Shown here in pieces: positions 17,452 through 26,892 of a DNA stretch of 41,203 bases. How positions within the stretch are numbered: position 1 is the first letter of the stretch; each line of letters begins with the position of its first letter. This stretch comes from Hyphomonas sp. BRH_c22 (lineage in GTDB: Bacteria; Pseudomonadota; Alphaproteobacteria; Caulobacterales; Hyphomonadaceae): assembly GCF_000961795.1 (NCBI RefSeq), contig NZ_LADU01000084.1, positions 1-41,203 of the forward strand, in the 5' to 3' direction. The translations under genes were made by a program, and so were the position numbers. The notes under the pieces were generated by a model. That model was not told the DNA's origin. It ran no database searches and was given only the letters and a program-made list of their open reading frames with translations.

Positions 17452-18825
17452 ATGAGCAAGCCCGTCGTCACCTCCGTCAACCCTGCCTCAGGCGAAGCGC
17501 TGCAGACCTTTACCCCGCACGGCAGCGCGGAAGTGGATGCGGCGATCGAACGGGCCGATGAGGCGTTCCGGACCTGGCGGCTGACGAGTTTCACCGAGCG
17601 CTCCCGACTGATGCACAAGGCCGCCGACATTCTCGACGCGCGCAAGGAGGCCTTTGCCCGCACGATGACGATGGAAATGGGCAAGCCGCTCAGCGAAGCC
17701 GTGGCGGAAGTGGAAAAGTGCGCGCTGGTCTGCCGCCATTATGCCGACCATGCCGAGGACTACCTCAGGGACGAAGTGATCGAGACCGAGGCCAGCCAGT
17801 CCTTTGTCCGCAACCTGCCCATGGGCCCGGTTCTGGCGGTGATGCCGTGGAACTTCCCGTTCTGGCAGGTTTTCCGCTTTGCCGCGCCGACGCTGATGGC
17901 GGGCAATGTCGGCCTGTTGAAACACGCCTCGAATGTCTGGGGATCGGCGCTGAATATCGCGAAAGTGTTCCGCGAGGCGGGTTTCCCGGAGGGCTGCTTC
18001 CAGACGCTGCTGATCGGGTCGAAAGCCGTTGAAGGCGTCATCCGCGACGCGCGGGTGAAGGCCGTGACACTGACCGGATCCGGCCCGGCCGGGCGGAGTG
18101 TCGCGATGATCGCCGGAGAGGAGCTGAAACCCTCGCTGCTGGAACTTGGCGGATCGGACGCCTTTATCGTGATGCCGTCGGCAGACCTCGGCAAGGCGGT
18201 AGAGACGGCGGTGAAATCGCGCACACGCAATAATGGCCAGTCCTGCATCGCGGCGAAGCGGTTCCTCGTTCACACCGATGTCTACGACGCCTTCACGCAG
18301 GCCTTCGTGGCCCGGATCGAGGCGCTGCGCGTCGGCGATCCGCTGCTGGAGGAGACCGATATCGGCCCGCTGGCGACCGAGGCGATCCGCGATGAACTGG
18401 CCGGCCAGGTCGAGGCGACACTGAAGGGCGGCGCGAAGCGGATCAGCAAGCTGGCCAAGCTCCCCGGCAAGGGCTGGTGGTTTGCCCCGCAGGTTCTGGC
18501 CGAGGCGCCGGACGGCACGCCGGGCGCGGAGCAGGAAATGTTCGGCCCGGTCGCCAATCTCTGGCGCGTCAGCAGCCTGGACGACGCGATCGCGCGGGCC
18601 AACCGCAGCGATTTCGGCCTCGGCTCGGCCATCTTCACGCAGGACGCGGCCGAGATCGCCCAGGCCGTGCGCGACATCGAGGCCGGCTCCACCTTCGTGA
18701 ATGCGCTGGTCGCCTCAGACCCGCGCCTGCCGTTCGGCGGGGTCAAACAGTCCGGCTACGGACGCGAACTCGCCGCCGATGGCATCAAGGCTTTTGTGAA
18801 CCGCAAGACCGTTTCGATCAGCTGA
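17452..18825 (+). CDS. NAD(P)-dependent succinate-semialdehyde dehydrogenase, Sad/YneI type
   Basis: A 457-residue aldehyde dehydrogenase that oxidises an aldehyde, probably succinate semialdehyde, to the acid. It resembles E. coli Sad in length and local sequence: LLELGGSDAFIV with the general-base glutamate, NNGQSCIAAKRFLVH with the catalytic cysteine, and FGGVKQSGYGRELA near the end. LGGSDAFIV and the CIAAKRF loop are closer to Sad than to GabD. AAGGA precedes ATG 17452 by about 7 bases. No GABA aminotransferase gene is adjacent, so the physiological aldehyde is uncertain. Confidence 0.85.
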   Translation: MSKPVVTSVNPASGEALQTFTPHGSAEVDAAIERADEAFRTWRLTSFTERSRLMHKAADILDARKEAFARTMTMEMGKPLSEAVAEVEKCALVCRHYADHAEDYLRDEVIETEASQSFVRNLPMGPVLAVMPWNFPFWQVFRFAAPTLMAGNVGLLKHASNVWGSALNIAKVFREAGFPEGCFQTLLIGSKAVEGVIRDARVKAVTLTGSGPAGRSVAMIAGEELKPSLLELGGSDAFIVMPSADLGKAVETAVKSRTRNNGQSCIAAKRFLVHTDVYDAFTQAFVARIEALRVGDPLLEETDIGPLATEAIRDELAGQVEATLKGGAKRISKLAKLPGKGWWFAPQVLAEAPDGTPGAEQEMFGPVANLWRVSSLDDAIARANRSDFGLGSAIFTQDAAEIAQAVRDIEAGSTFVNALVASDPRLPFGGVKQSGYGRELAADGIKAFVNRKTVSIS

Positions 18826-18855
18826 GCCTGCGGCCGGAAGGTGGATGGATTGGAG

Positions 18856-18931
18856 CGCCCCTTCTCCCTCGGGCTTGCTCGGGCAATCGCAGTGCGATTG
18901 CTTCTCCTCGCAAGCCCGAGGGAGAGGGGGC
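18856..18931. repeat. Large nested inverted repeat (REP/cruciform-like element)
   Basis: The outer arms 18863-18878 (TCTCCCTCGGGCTTGC) and 18910-18925 (GCAAGCCCGAGGGAGA) are perfectly complementary over 16 bp and continue imperfectly through the flanking C/G runs. Inside is a second perfect stem, GCAATCGCA (18883-18891) with TGCGATTGC (18893-18901). The element lies just after the aldehyde dehydrogenase gene. No T-run follows, so a simple terminator is unlikely; a dispersed repeat is more likely. Confidence 0.7.
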
Positions 18932-18978
18932 ACTTGGGGGAAATTCGGGACGCCATCGCATGAGGTCCCGGCATTCGC

Positions 18979-19018
18979 CGGGAGGCGCGCGTAGGGGGGC
19001 TGGCCTCGCGCGCTCCCG
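18979..19018. repeat. Second inverted repeat upstream of the aldo/keto reductase gene
   Basis: CGGGAG-G-CGCGCG (18979-18991) pairs with CGCGCGCTCCCG (19007-19018): 12 bp with one bulged G and a 15-base loop. It lies 46 bases before the aldo/keto reductase start and just downstream of the larger element at 18856-18931. The two together fill most of the 238-base gap. Confidence 0.5.
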
Positions 19019-19063
19019 CCCGTTAGGCTGTCCTCGAAACCAAATCATCAGAGAGCACGCATC

Positions 19064-20077
19064 ATGAGCACAACACCGCGCAAGCTGGGGTCTGACACTG
19101 TCTATCCCGTCGGCCTTGGCTGCATGAACCTGCATCATGGCTATGGGCCGCCATCGGATGAGGCGGAGGCCGCCGCGCTGCTGAACGAGGCGCTCGATCT
19201 TGGCTATGATTTTCTCGACACGGCGACGATCTATGGCTTTGGCAGGAACGAGACGCTGATCGGCACGGCGCTGAAACACCGGCAAAGCGAGTTCCTGCAG
19301 GCGAGCAAATGCGTGCTGCTGTTCGATGGCGAGGCGCGCAGGATCGACGCGCGGCCTGCAAGCATCAAGGCGGCCTGCGAGGCGAGCCTGAAGCGCCTGC
19401 AGCGCGAGACGATTGACCTCTATTACATGCACCGGCCGGACAGGAAGGTGCCCATCGAGGATTCAATGGGCGCGATGGCGGACCTGGTGGCCGAGGGCAA
19501 GATCCGCATGGTGGGCCTGTCGGAAATGGGCGAGGGCCTGCTGCGCCGGGCCCATGCGGTGCATCCGGTGGCGGCGATGCAGTCTGAATATTCCCTGCTG
19601 ACGCGCAACCCGGAGATTGCCGTGCTGGACGCCTGCCGGGAGCTGGGCGTGACCTTTGTGCCGTTTTCGCCCGTGGGGCGCGGCTACCTGGCGGACAATC
19701 CGCCGGCGCCGAAGGACTATCATTCCAGCGACATGCGGCGCATCTTCCCGCGCTGGACCGAGCCCTACTGGAGCGAGAACCTGCCGCTGCTGAAACAGGC
19801 GCAGGCCATGGCGGGTGACCTGGGGGTGACAACATCGCAGCTCGCGATTGCCTGGACGCTGGCGAAGGAACCGGGCTGCGTGCCGATCCCGGGAACGACC
19901 AGCCGCCAGCATTTGAGGGACAATTTCAAGGCCGCCGAACTGGCCCTGACGCCGGATCAGGTCGCGGCGCTGGACAGCGTGTTCGCGCCGGAAGCCGTGA
20001 AAGGCCCGCGCTATTCCCCCGCCGCGCAGGCGAGCGTCGATACCGAGCAATATGCCTTTGAACCGGCCGCGGGATGA
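19064..20077 (+). CDS. Aldo/keto reductase
   Basis: A 337-residue NADPH-dependent TIM-barrel oxidoreductase. The catalytic tetrad is visible: DTATIYG gives Asp and Tyr, ASKCVLLF the Lys, and YYMHRPD the His. The C-terminal PGTTSRQHLRDNFKA segment is the cofactor phosphate-binding region. The sequence resembles the AKR13/YakC-like group rather than AKR1. It is probably monocistronic, following the inverted-repeat region; its substrate cannot be predicted. Confidence 0.9.
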   Translation: MSTTPRKLGSDTVYPVGLGCMNLHHGYGPPSDEAEAAALLNEALDLGYDFLDTATIYGFGRNETLIGTALKHRQSEFLQASKCVLLFDGEARRIDARPASIKAACEASLKRLQRETIDLYYMHRPDRKVPIEDSMGAMADLVAEGKIRMVGLSEMGEGLLRRAHAVHPVAAMQSEYSLLTRNPEIAVLDACRELGVTFVPFSPVGRGYLADNPPAPKDYHSSDMRRIFPRWTEPYWSENLPLLKQAQAMAGDLGVTTSQLAIAWTLAKEPGCVPIPGTTSRQHLRDNFKAAELALTPDQVAALDSVFAPEAVKGPRYSPAAQASVDTEQYAFEPAAG

Positions 20078-20125
20078 CTGTTCGCGCGAGGGTTGCTTGA
20101 GGCTGTGAAAAGCCGAAATTCCCTG

Positions 20126-20131
20126 TATAAG
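20126..20131 (+). promoter_or_regulatory. Candidate -10 box of a leaderless ubiA promoter
   Basis: TATAAG ends 7 bases before ATG 20139, and there is no Shine-Dalgarno sequence. A transcript initiated from this box would begin at or next to the start codon. The -35 is weak (CTGTGA at 17-base spacing). The same arrangement is seen at murA. Confidence 0.4.
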
Positions 20132-20138
20132 CCGCGCC

Positions 20139-21287
20139 ATGAAGCAGATCGACACACGTGACAGGCCCGGCCTGCAGGCCATTCCGGCTGACAGCGCCCT
20201 GCCCGGGCTGCTGGCGAAACTGCCGGACTGGATGCAGCCCTATGCCATGCTGGCGCGGCTCGACCGGCCGGTCGGCATCTGGCTGCTCTACCTGCCCTGC
20301 CTGATTGGCCTTGCCTTCGTGCGGATGCGCACGGGGCTGTACCTCGTGGACCTCTTCTGGGTGCCGCTGTTCCTGCTGGGGGCGGTGGCCATGCGCGGGG
20401 CGGGCTGTACGTGGAACGACATTACCGACCGGGATTTCGACGCGAAAGTGGCGCGCACGGCGCTGCGGCCGCTGCCATCGGGCGCGGTGACGCTGCGCGA
20501 GGCCTTTGTCTTCCTGGGGGTGCAGCTGGCGGTGGGGCTGGCGGTGTGGGCCTGCCTGCCCGGCGATGCGAAACTGGTGGCGCTGTGCGCGCTGCCGCTG
20601 GTGGCGGCCTACCCGTTCATGAAGCGGGTGACCTGGTGGCCACAAGCCTGGCTGGGGCTGACCTTCAACTGGGGCGTCTGGGTCGGCGCGGCGACGGCGG
20701 GCAGCCTGTCGGTGCCTGTGTTCGTGCTCTATGCGGGCCTTGTCCTGTGGACGATTGCCTATGACACGATCTATGCCCTGCAGGACCGCGAAGACGATGC
20801 GCTGATCGGCGTGCGCTCGACCGCGCGCCTGTTCGGCAAGCGGGCGGTGCTGGTGAGCTTCTGTTTCCATATGGGCGCGGCGGCGCTGGTGGCGCTGGCG
20901 GCGGTGATGAACGGATCGGTGCGGGCGGGCGCTGTGACGGCGCTGGCCTTCCTGGCCCATGGCCTGTGGCAGGTTGTGCGCCTGAAGAGCAGCCAGGAAC
21001 AGGCGGCGCTGGCCGTGTTCAAGTCCAATGTCTGGGCCGGCGCGATCATCGCGGGCGGCTTCTTCCTCGCCTCCATGCTGCCGACGCCTGCGCCGCGCAC
21101 GCTGTTTGCCGAACATGAGACCGTGCCCGCTGGCCCGCCGGAAAAGGTGGCCCTGCCATTCGGCCTCGAACTGAAGCGCGCGCCCCAGATGGCCCCTGCG
21201 GACACATGGATGGCGAGCGATGTGCTGCGGGCGCTGGAGGCTGAAGGCGTGGCGGTGCCGGAGCCAATGGATGAACCGGCAGAATAG
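20139..21287 (+). CDS. ubiA: 4-hydroxybenzoate polyprenyltransferase
   Basis: Membrane enzyme that attaches the polyprenyl tail to 4-hydroxybenzoate in ubiquinone synthesis. The UbiA core carries both aspartate-rich motifs: NDITDRDFDAKVARTALRP at about 93-111 and YDTIYALQDREDD at about 208-220. Eight to nine helices extend to about residue 315. The C-terminal extension of about 65 residues (315-382), proline- and glutamate-rich and soluble, is longer than in E. coli UbiA and has no recognised motif. Distinct from CtaB elsewhere in the window, which is the haem-specific paralogue. Confidence 0.92.
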   Translation: MKQIDTRDRPGLQAIPADSALPGLLAKLPDWMQPYAMLARLDRPVGIWLLYLPCLIGLAFVRMRTGLYLVDLFWVPLFLLGAVAMRGAGCTWNDITDRDFDAKVARTALRPLPSGAVTLREAFVFLGVQLAVGLAVWACLPGDAKLVALCALPLVAAYPFMKRVTWWPQAWLGLTFNWGVWVGAATAGSLSVPVFVLYAGLVLWTIAYDTIYALQDREDDALIGVRSTARLFGKRAVLVSFCFHMGAAALVALAAVMNGSVRAGAVTALAFLAHGLWQVVRLKSSQEQAALAVFKSNVWAGAIIAGGFFLASMLPTPAPRTLFAEHETVPAGPPEKVALPFGLELKRAPQMAPADTWMASDVLRALEAEGVAVPEPMDEPAE

Positions 21288-21377
21288 CGCCACGGACAAG
21301 GGCGCGGGAACGGAATGCCTCTCCGAAGGGTTAGGAAAGCAAGCTGGTGTGCCACACGCGCTGACTGAACCTTGAAT

Positions 21378-21394
21378 ATACCCCATGGGGGTAT
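21378..21394 (+). promoter_or_regulatory. CsoR-like copper operator
   Basis: ATACCCC-ATG-GGGGTAT is a perfect 7-bp inverted repeat with a 3-base centre. It matches the G-tract/A-T pseudo-palindrome recognised by CsoR-family repressors. It lies 40 bases upstream of the chosen copper ATPase start. The last gene of the same operon encodes a CsoR-type sensor, so feedback control is likely. Confidence 0.75.
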
Positions 21395-21433
21395 TACATG
21401 AGCGTGTGAATGCCGGAACCGGAGCGCACACCC

Positions 21434-23694
21434 ATGACCAAAGACACATCCTCCCACACCCATAGCCATCACCCTCACGACGCCCCGGACAAAGGGGATG
21501 CAGCGCATGCCCACTGTCATGGCAGCGCCAAGCCAGCAAAACCCGACAGCGCCTATGACCACGTGCCCGAAGGCTATTCCGGCACGGTGTGGACCTGTCC
21601 GATGCACCCGCAGGTGCGCGAGACATCGAACACAGGCTGCCCGATCTGCGGAATGGCGCTGGAGGCCGAGACCGTCTCGCTGGAAGAGGACAGGAGCGAA
21701 CTCGACGACATGACGCGCCGGTTCTGGGTCAGCACGGTGTTTACCCTGCCCCTGTTCCTCTATGCGATGGGCGACATGATCCCCGGCCGGCCGCTGCACG
21801 GCATTGTGCCGGAAGGCTGGGCGGCGTGGATCCAGCTGGCGCTGGCAACGCCGGTCGTGCTGTGGGGTGCGGCGCCCTTCTTCATACGCGGGTGGCGATC
21901 GGTCAAAACCATGAACCCGAACATGTTCACACTGATCGCACTGGGCACAGGGATGGCCTTCCTGTTCAGCCTGGTGGCCACCGTGGCGCCGGGGATTTTC
22001 CCGGACAGCTTTCGCGGCATGAATGGCCAGGTGCATGTCTATTACGAGGCAGCGGCAGTCATTACGACGCTGGTCCTGCTGGGGCAGGTTCTGGAGCTGA
22101 AGGCCCGCAGCGCAACCTCAGGCGCGATCCGGGCGCTGCTGCAGCTGACACCGCCGACAGCGCGCATCATCCGCGAGGATGGCAGCGAGCAGGACGTCAA
22201 TCTCGATGAGGTGAAGTCCGGTGACCGGCTGCGTATCCGGCCCGGCGAGAAAGTGCCGGTGGACGGCGAAGTGGCTGAGGGCAAGTCCAATGTTGACGAG
22301 TCCATGGTGACAGGTGAACCCGTTGCGGTGGCCAAGGCGGCCGGTGACACGGTAACGGGCGGCACGTTGAACACGACAGGCGCGCTGGTGATGACCGCGA
22401 CGCGCGTGGGCGACGACACGGTGCTGGCGCAGATCGTGCGCATGGTGTCCGAGGCGCAGCGCTCGCGGGCGCCGATCCAGCGGCTGGCGGACGCGGTGGC
22501 GGCCTGGTTCGTGCCGGCCGTGGTGGCAACGGCTGTGCTGACATTCATCGTGTGGGCCGTGTTCGGGCCGGATCCGGCGCTGGTCTTTGCGCTGGTCAAT
22601 GCCGTCGCCGTGCTGATCATTGCATGCCCGTGCGCACTGGGCCTTGCGACGCCGATGTCGATCATGGTGGGCACCGGCAAGGGCGCGCAGAGCGGCATAT
22701 TGATCCGCAATGCCGAGGCGCTGGAGACATTGGAGAAAGTCGATACGGTGGTCGTCGACAAGACCGGCACGCTGACCGAAGGCAAGCCGAAACTGGTGAC
22801 GGTTGAGCCCGCAGACGGCTGGGATGAAGCCGGATTGCTGGCACTGGTTGCCGCGGTTGAGGCGGCGAGCGAGCATCCCCTGGCGGCAGCGATTGTCCAG
22901 GGCGCGAAAGACCGCGGCATCAGCGTGAGCGCCGCGCAGGATTTCGAATCCGTCACGGGCGAAGGCGCGCAGGGCAGCGTTGATGGTAATTCGGTCGCCA
23001 TCGGCAATGCGAAGATGATGCGGCGGACAGGCGGCTTTAATGAAGCGCGCGCCAAAGCGGCGGAGACCTACAGGAATGATGGCCAGACCGTGATGTTCGT
23101 TGCCGTGAACGGCAAGGCGGCCGGCCTGATCGGCGTCGCTGACCCGATCAAGGCGACGACAAAGGACGCCATTGCAGCGCTGCACAAGCAAGGCCTGAAA
23201 GTCGTGATGCTGACCGGCGACAGCGCGGCGACGGCCGGCGCCGTGGCCCGGCAAGTGGGCATCGACGACGTGCGTGCGGACGTTTCGCCGGAAGACAAGA
23301 ACCGGATCATCAAGGAATTGCAGGCCGACGGCGCCGTCGTGGCGATGGCCGGCGACGGCATCAACGACGCCCCGGCGCTGGCGCAGGCCGACGTCGGCAT
23401 CGCCATGGGCACCGGCACAGATGTGGCGATGGAAAGCGCCAGCGTCACGCTGGTGAAGGGCGACATGGCAGGCATCGCAAAAGCCATCACTCTCAGCCAT
23501 GCAACGATGCGCAACATTCGCCAGAACCTGTTCTTCGCCTTCATCTACAATACGCTCGGCATCCCGCTGGCGGCGGGCGTCCTGTACCCTGTGTTCGGAT
23601 TGCTGCTGAGCCCGATGATTGCGGCGGCGGCGATGAGCCTGTCATCGGTCTCGGTGATCGGAAACGCCCTGCGCCTGCGTGCACTGAAACTCTG

Positions 23695-23695
<1 letters not shown>
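21434..23695 (+). CDS. copA: Cu+-translocating P1B-type ATPase with N-terminal heavy-metal-binding domain
   Basis: Exports Cu+ (possibly Ag+) from the cytosol at the expense of ATP. The 753-residue protein has a histidine-rich N-terminus (HTHSHHPHD, then HAHCHG) followed by a heavy-metal-binding domain (CPMHP at 55-59, CPICGM at 69-74) in place of the usual HMA domain. The ion-path CPC motif is at 398-400, the phosphorylated aspartate is D442 in [17 protein letters not shown] supplies the HP motif, and GDGINDAPA begins at 640. YNTLGIP and MSLSS in the last helices are the P1B-1 copper signature. ATG 21434 has GGAG 9 bases upstream; ATG 21410 would add eight residues. The stop overlaps the permease start by one base. 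Confidence 0.95.
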
Positions 23696-25025
<1,330 letters not shown>

Positions 25026-25029
<4 letters not shown>

Positions 25030-25301
25030 AAACGCAAACCAGAGATGCCGCCGCCAAGCGGCTCGCCCGGATCGAAGGGCAGGTGCGAGGCGTCGCCAAG
25101 ATGGTGGCCGACGACCGATATTGCATCGATATCGTCCGGCAGGTGCAGGCGATCAAGGCGGCACTCATAGGCCTCGAAGGTCTGATCCTCGACGACCATA
25201 TTGCGACCTGCGTGGACCACGCGCTCAAGGACGATGACATGGATGCACGGCGCGAAAAAGTGGAGGAACTGGTGGCCGTTCTGGGCGGGCGAAAGAAATA
25301 A
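25026..25301 (+). CDS. csoR: CsoR-family copper-sensing transcriptional repressor
   Basis: A 91-residue four-helix-bundle-type DNA-binding protein of the CsoR/RcnR/FrmR family. RLARIEGQVRGVAKMV is the conserved first helix. The ligand triad is Cys33, His58 and Cys62 (H-x-x-x-C), the Cu+ pattern of CsoR; RcnR carries other ligands at these positions. Binding of Cu+ is expected to release the repressor from the operator at 21378-21394. The ATG overlaps the permease stop as ATGA. It is the third gene of the coupled operon. Confidence 0.92.
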
Positions 25302-25374
25302 GTTCCGGCTTGCAGCCCGATTACATCTTGTTGCCCCGGTTGCGTGGCAGCGGCAGCACGCTTAGGCTGGGTGC

Positions 25375-26049
25375 ATGACAGTTGTTGTGGAAATGGTTTC
25401 GGACCTGGTCTGCCCGTGGTGCTGGCTGGGTCTTCGCAGGATCGAGGCGGCGCGAAAGCTCGCTCCCGAGGTCGACGTGCAGCTCGTGTTCCGGCCGTTC
25501 GAGCTGGACCCGACGATCCCGGCGGCGGGTGTCGACTACAAGGAATACATGAAGGAGAAGTTCGGCGGTTCGGATGAGAGCCGTGAACGATCCGGCCAGA
25601 TGCGCCAGGCCCTGATCGACTATGGCGCGGCCGAGGGCATTCCCTATCAGTTCGACAGGATCACCCGCCGGCCGAGCAGTTTCGATGCGCACCGAATCGT
25701 GCGCTGGGCGCAGGGCCAGGACAAGGGCGCGGCGGCCAAGGAAGCCCTGTTCAAGGCCTTCTTCGAGGATGGACGCGACATTGGCGACCATGAGGTCCTG
25801 GTCGATATCGCCCGCGAGATCGGGCTTGATGCGGAGATCGTGGCCGACCTGCTGAAGACCGATGCCGATGTGGCGAATGTGCGCGAGGAGGCCGAGGCCT
25901 TCCGCCAGATGGGCGTCAGCGGCGTGCCGACCTATATCGCCAATCGCGCGGTGGCCGTGCAGGGCGCGGAGAGCGCGGAGAAACTGGCAAAATTCCTTCA
26001 GCATGCAGCCGCGCAGCTGCCGCAGGAACGCAAGGCAGGCGACGCCTGA
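25375..26049 (+). CDS. DsbA-family oxidoreductase, FrnE-like
   Basis: A 224-residue thioredoxin-fold protein with the redox motif C13-P-W-C16 near the N-terminus and the cis-proline loop VSGVPTYI at about 178-185. It has no signal peptide, so it should act in the cytosol, as expected for FrnE-type disulfide isomerases. The helical insert between about 50 and 165 is typical. It starts 73 bases after csoR and abuts the next gene (TGA then ATG). Proximity to the copper genes suggests protection of thiols under copper stress, which is inference. Confidence 0.9.
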   Translation: MTVVVEMVSDLVCPWCWLGLRRIEAARKLAPEVDVQLVFRPFELDPTIPAAGVDYKEYMKEKFGGSDESRERSGQMRQALIDYGAAEGIPYQFDRITRRPSSFDAHRIVRWAQGQDKGAAAKEALFKAFFEDGRDIGDHEVLVDIAREIGLDAEIVADLLKTDADVANVREEAEAFRQMGVSGVPTYIANRAVAVQGAESAEKLAKFLQHAAAQLPQERKAGDA

Positions 26050-26841
26050 ATGAGCGGCCTTGTCAGCGTCACGCGCGAAGGCCGGATTGCGACCGTGCGG
26101 TTCGATACGGGCAACCGCGCCAATGCGCTGAGCCAGGAATTGATGCGCCAGCTGACCGAGACGGCGCAGGGCTTCCATGACTGCCCGGAGATTTCCGCTG
26201 TCATCCTGACCGGCCGCGACGACCAGTTCTGCATGGGCGCCGACCTGAAAGACCCGGACGGCACGGCGGCGGCGAAAGCCTCGCTGAGCCAGCGGCGGGT
26301 GATGCTGCGCCGGGGGCCACGCATGTGCCAGGCATGGGAGGATGTCGATGCCCTGACGATCTGTGCGGTCGAAGGGTGGTGCGTGGGCGGGGGCGTGGCC
26401 CTGGCAACGGCCTGCGACCTGCGCGTGGCGGCGGACAATTCCACCTTCTACGTGCCCGAAGTCGAGCGCGGCATGAACATGAGCTGGGGATCCATCCCGC
26501 GCTTCGTCGCGCTGGTCGGCCCGGCGCGGACCAAGCGCATTGCGGCGCTGTGCGAGAAGATTCCTGCCCCGATGGCGCTGGACTGGGGTCTTGCCGACCA
26601 TGTCGTTCCCGCAGGCACGGCCATGGCAAAGGCGCGCGAGATTGCCGAGGCGGCAGCCGCCCTGCCCCCGACGGCGCTGAAAAGCGTGAAGCAGGACGTG
26701 AATGTCGCCGCGCTGGCGCTGGCCCGTGCGACGGGGCATCGCGACCTCGAGGCCTTTGCCCTGCTGCAGCAATCTGATGATTTCAAGGAAGGCGTCAGCG
26801 CATTCCTGAAGGGCCGCAAGCCGGATTTCACCGGCGATTGA
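26050..26841 (+). CDS. Crotonase-family protein (enoyl-CoA hydratase/isomerase-like)
   Basis: A 263-residue cytosolic crotonase. The oxyanion-hole segments are FCMGADLKD (about 58-66) and EGWCVGGGVALATACDLRVAA (about 105-125). YVPEVERGMNMSWG holds a glutamate where hydratases have their first catalytic Glu. By hand alignment, the second catalytic Glu position falls in RTKRIAALCEKI, with Arg or Ala instead of Glu, so a true hydratase reaction is doubtful; isomerase, hydrolase or decarboxylase activity is possible. It starts directly at the frnE-like stop and should be co-transcribed with it. Confidence 0.85.
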   Translation: MSGLVSVTREGRIATVRFDTGNRANALSQELMRQLTETAQGFHDCPEISAVILTGRDDQFCMGADLKDPDGTAAAKASLSQRRVMLRRGPRMCQAWEDVDALTICAVEGWCVGGGVALATACDLRVAADNSTFYVPEVERGMNMSWGSIPRFVALVGPARTKRIAALCEKIPAPMALDWGLADHVVPAGTAMAKAREIAEAAAALPPTALKSVKQDVNVAALALARATGHRDLEAFALLQQSDDFKEGVSAFLKGRKPDFTGD

Positions 26842-26855
26842 GGAGCCGGAGCACT

Positions 26856-26879
26856 CATCCTGAGCGAAGTCAAAGGATG
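26856..26879. repeat. Short dispersed palindromic element between convergent genes
   Basis: CATCCT (26856-26861) and AGGATG (26874-26879) flank a GAGCGAAGTCAA core. This resembles the CATCCT-GAGCGAAGTCGA-AGGATG elements that recur in intergenic DNA of many alphaproteobacteria. It lies in the 51-base gap between the crotonase and the convergent ABC exporter gene. No T-run accompanies it. Confidence 0.55.
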
Positions 26880-26892
26880 CGCCTTCGATCCC

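Noticed and set aside
19926..21626. Minus-strand open frame of 566 codons opposite ubiA
   Set aside because: It covers a well-supported ubiA on the other strand and has arginine/histidine-rich composition without motifs.
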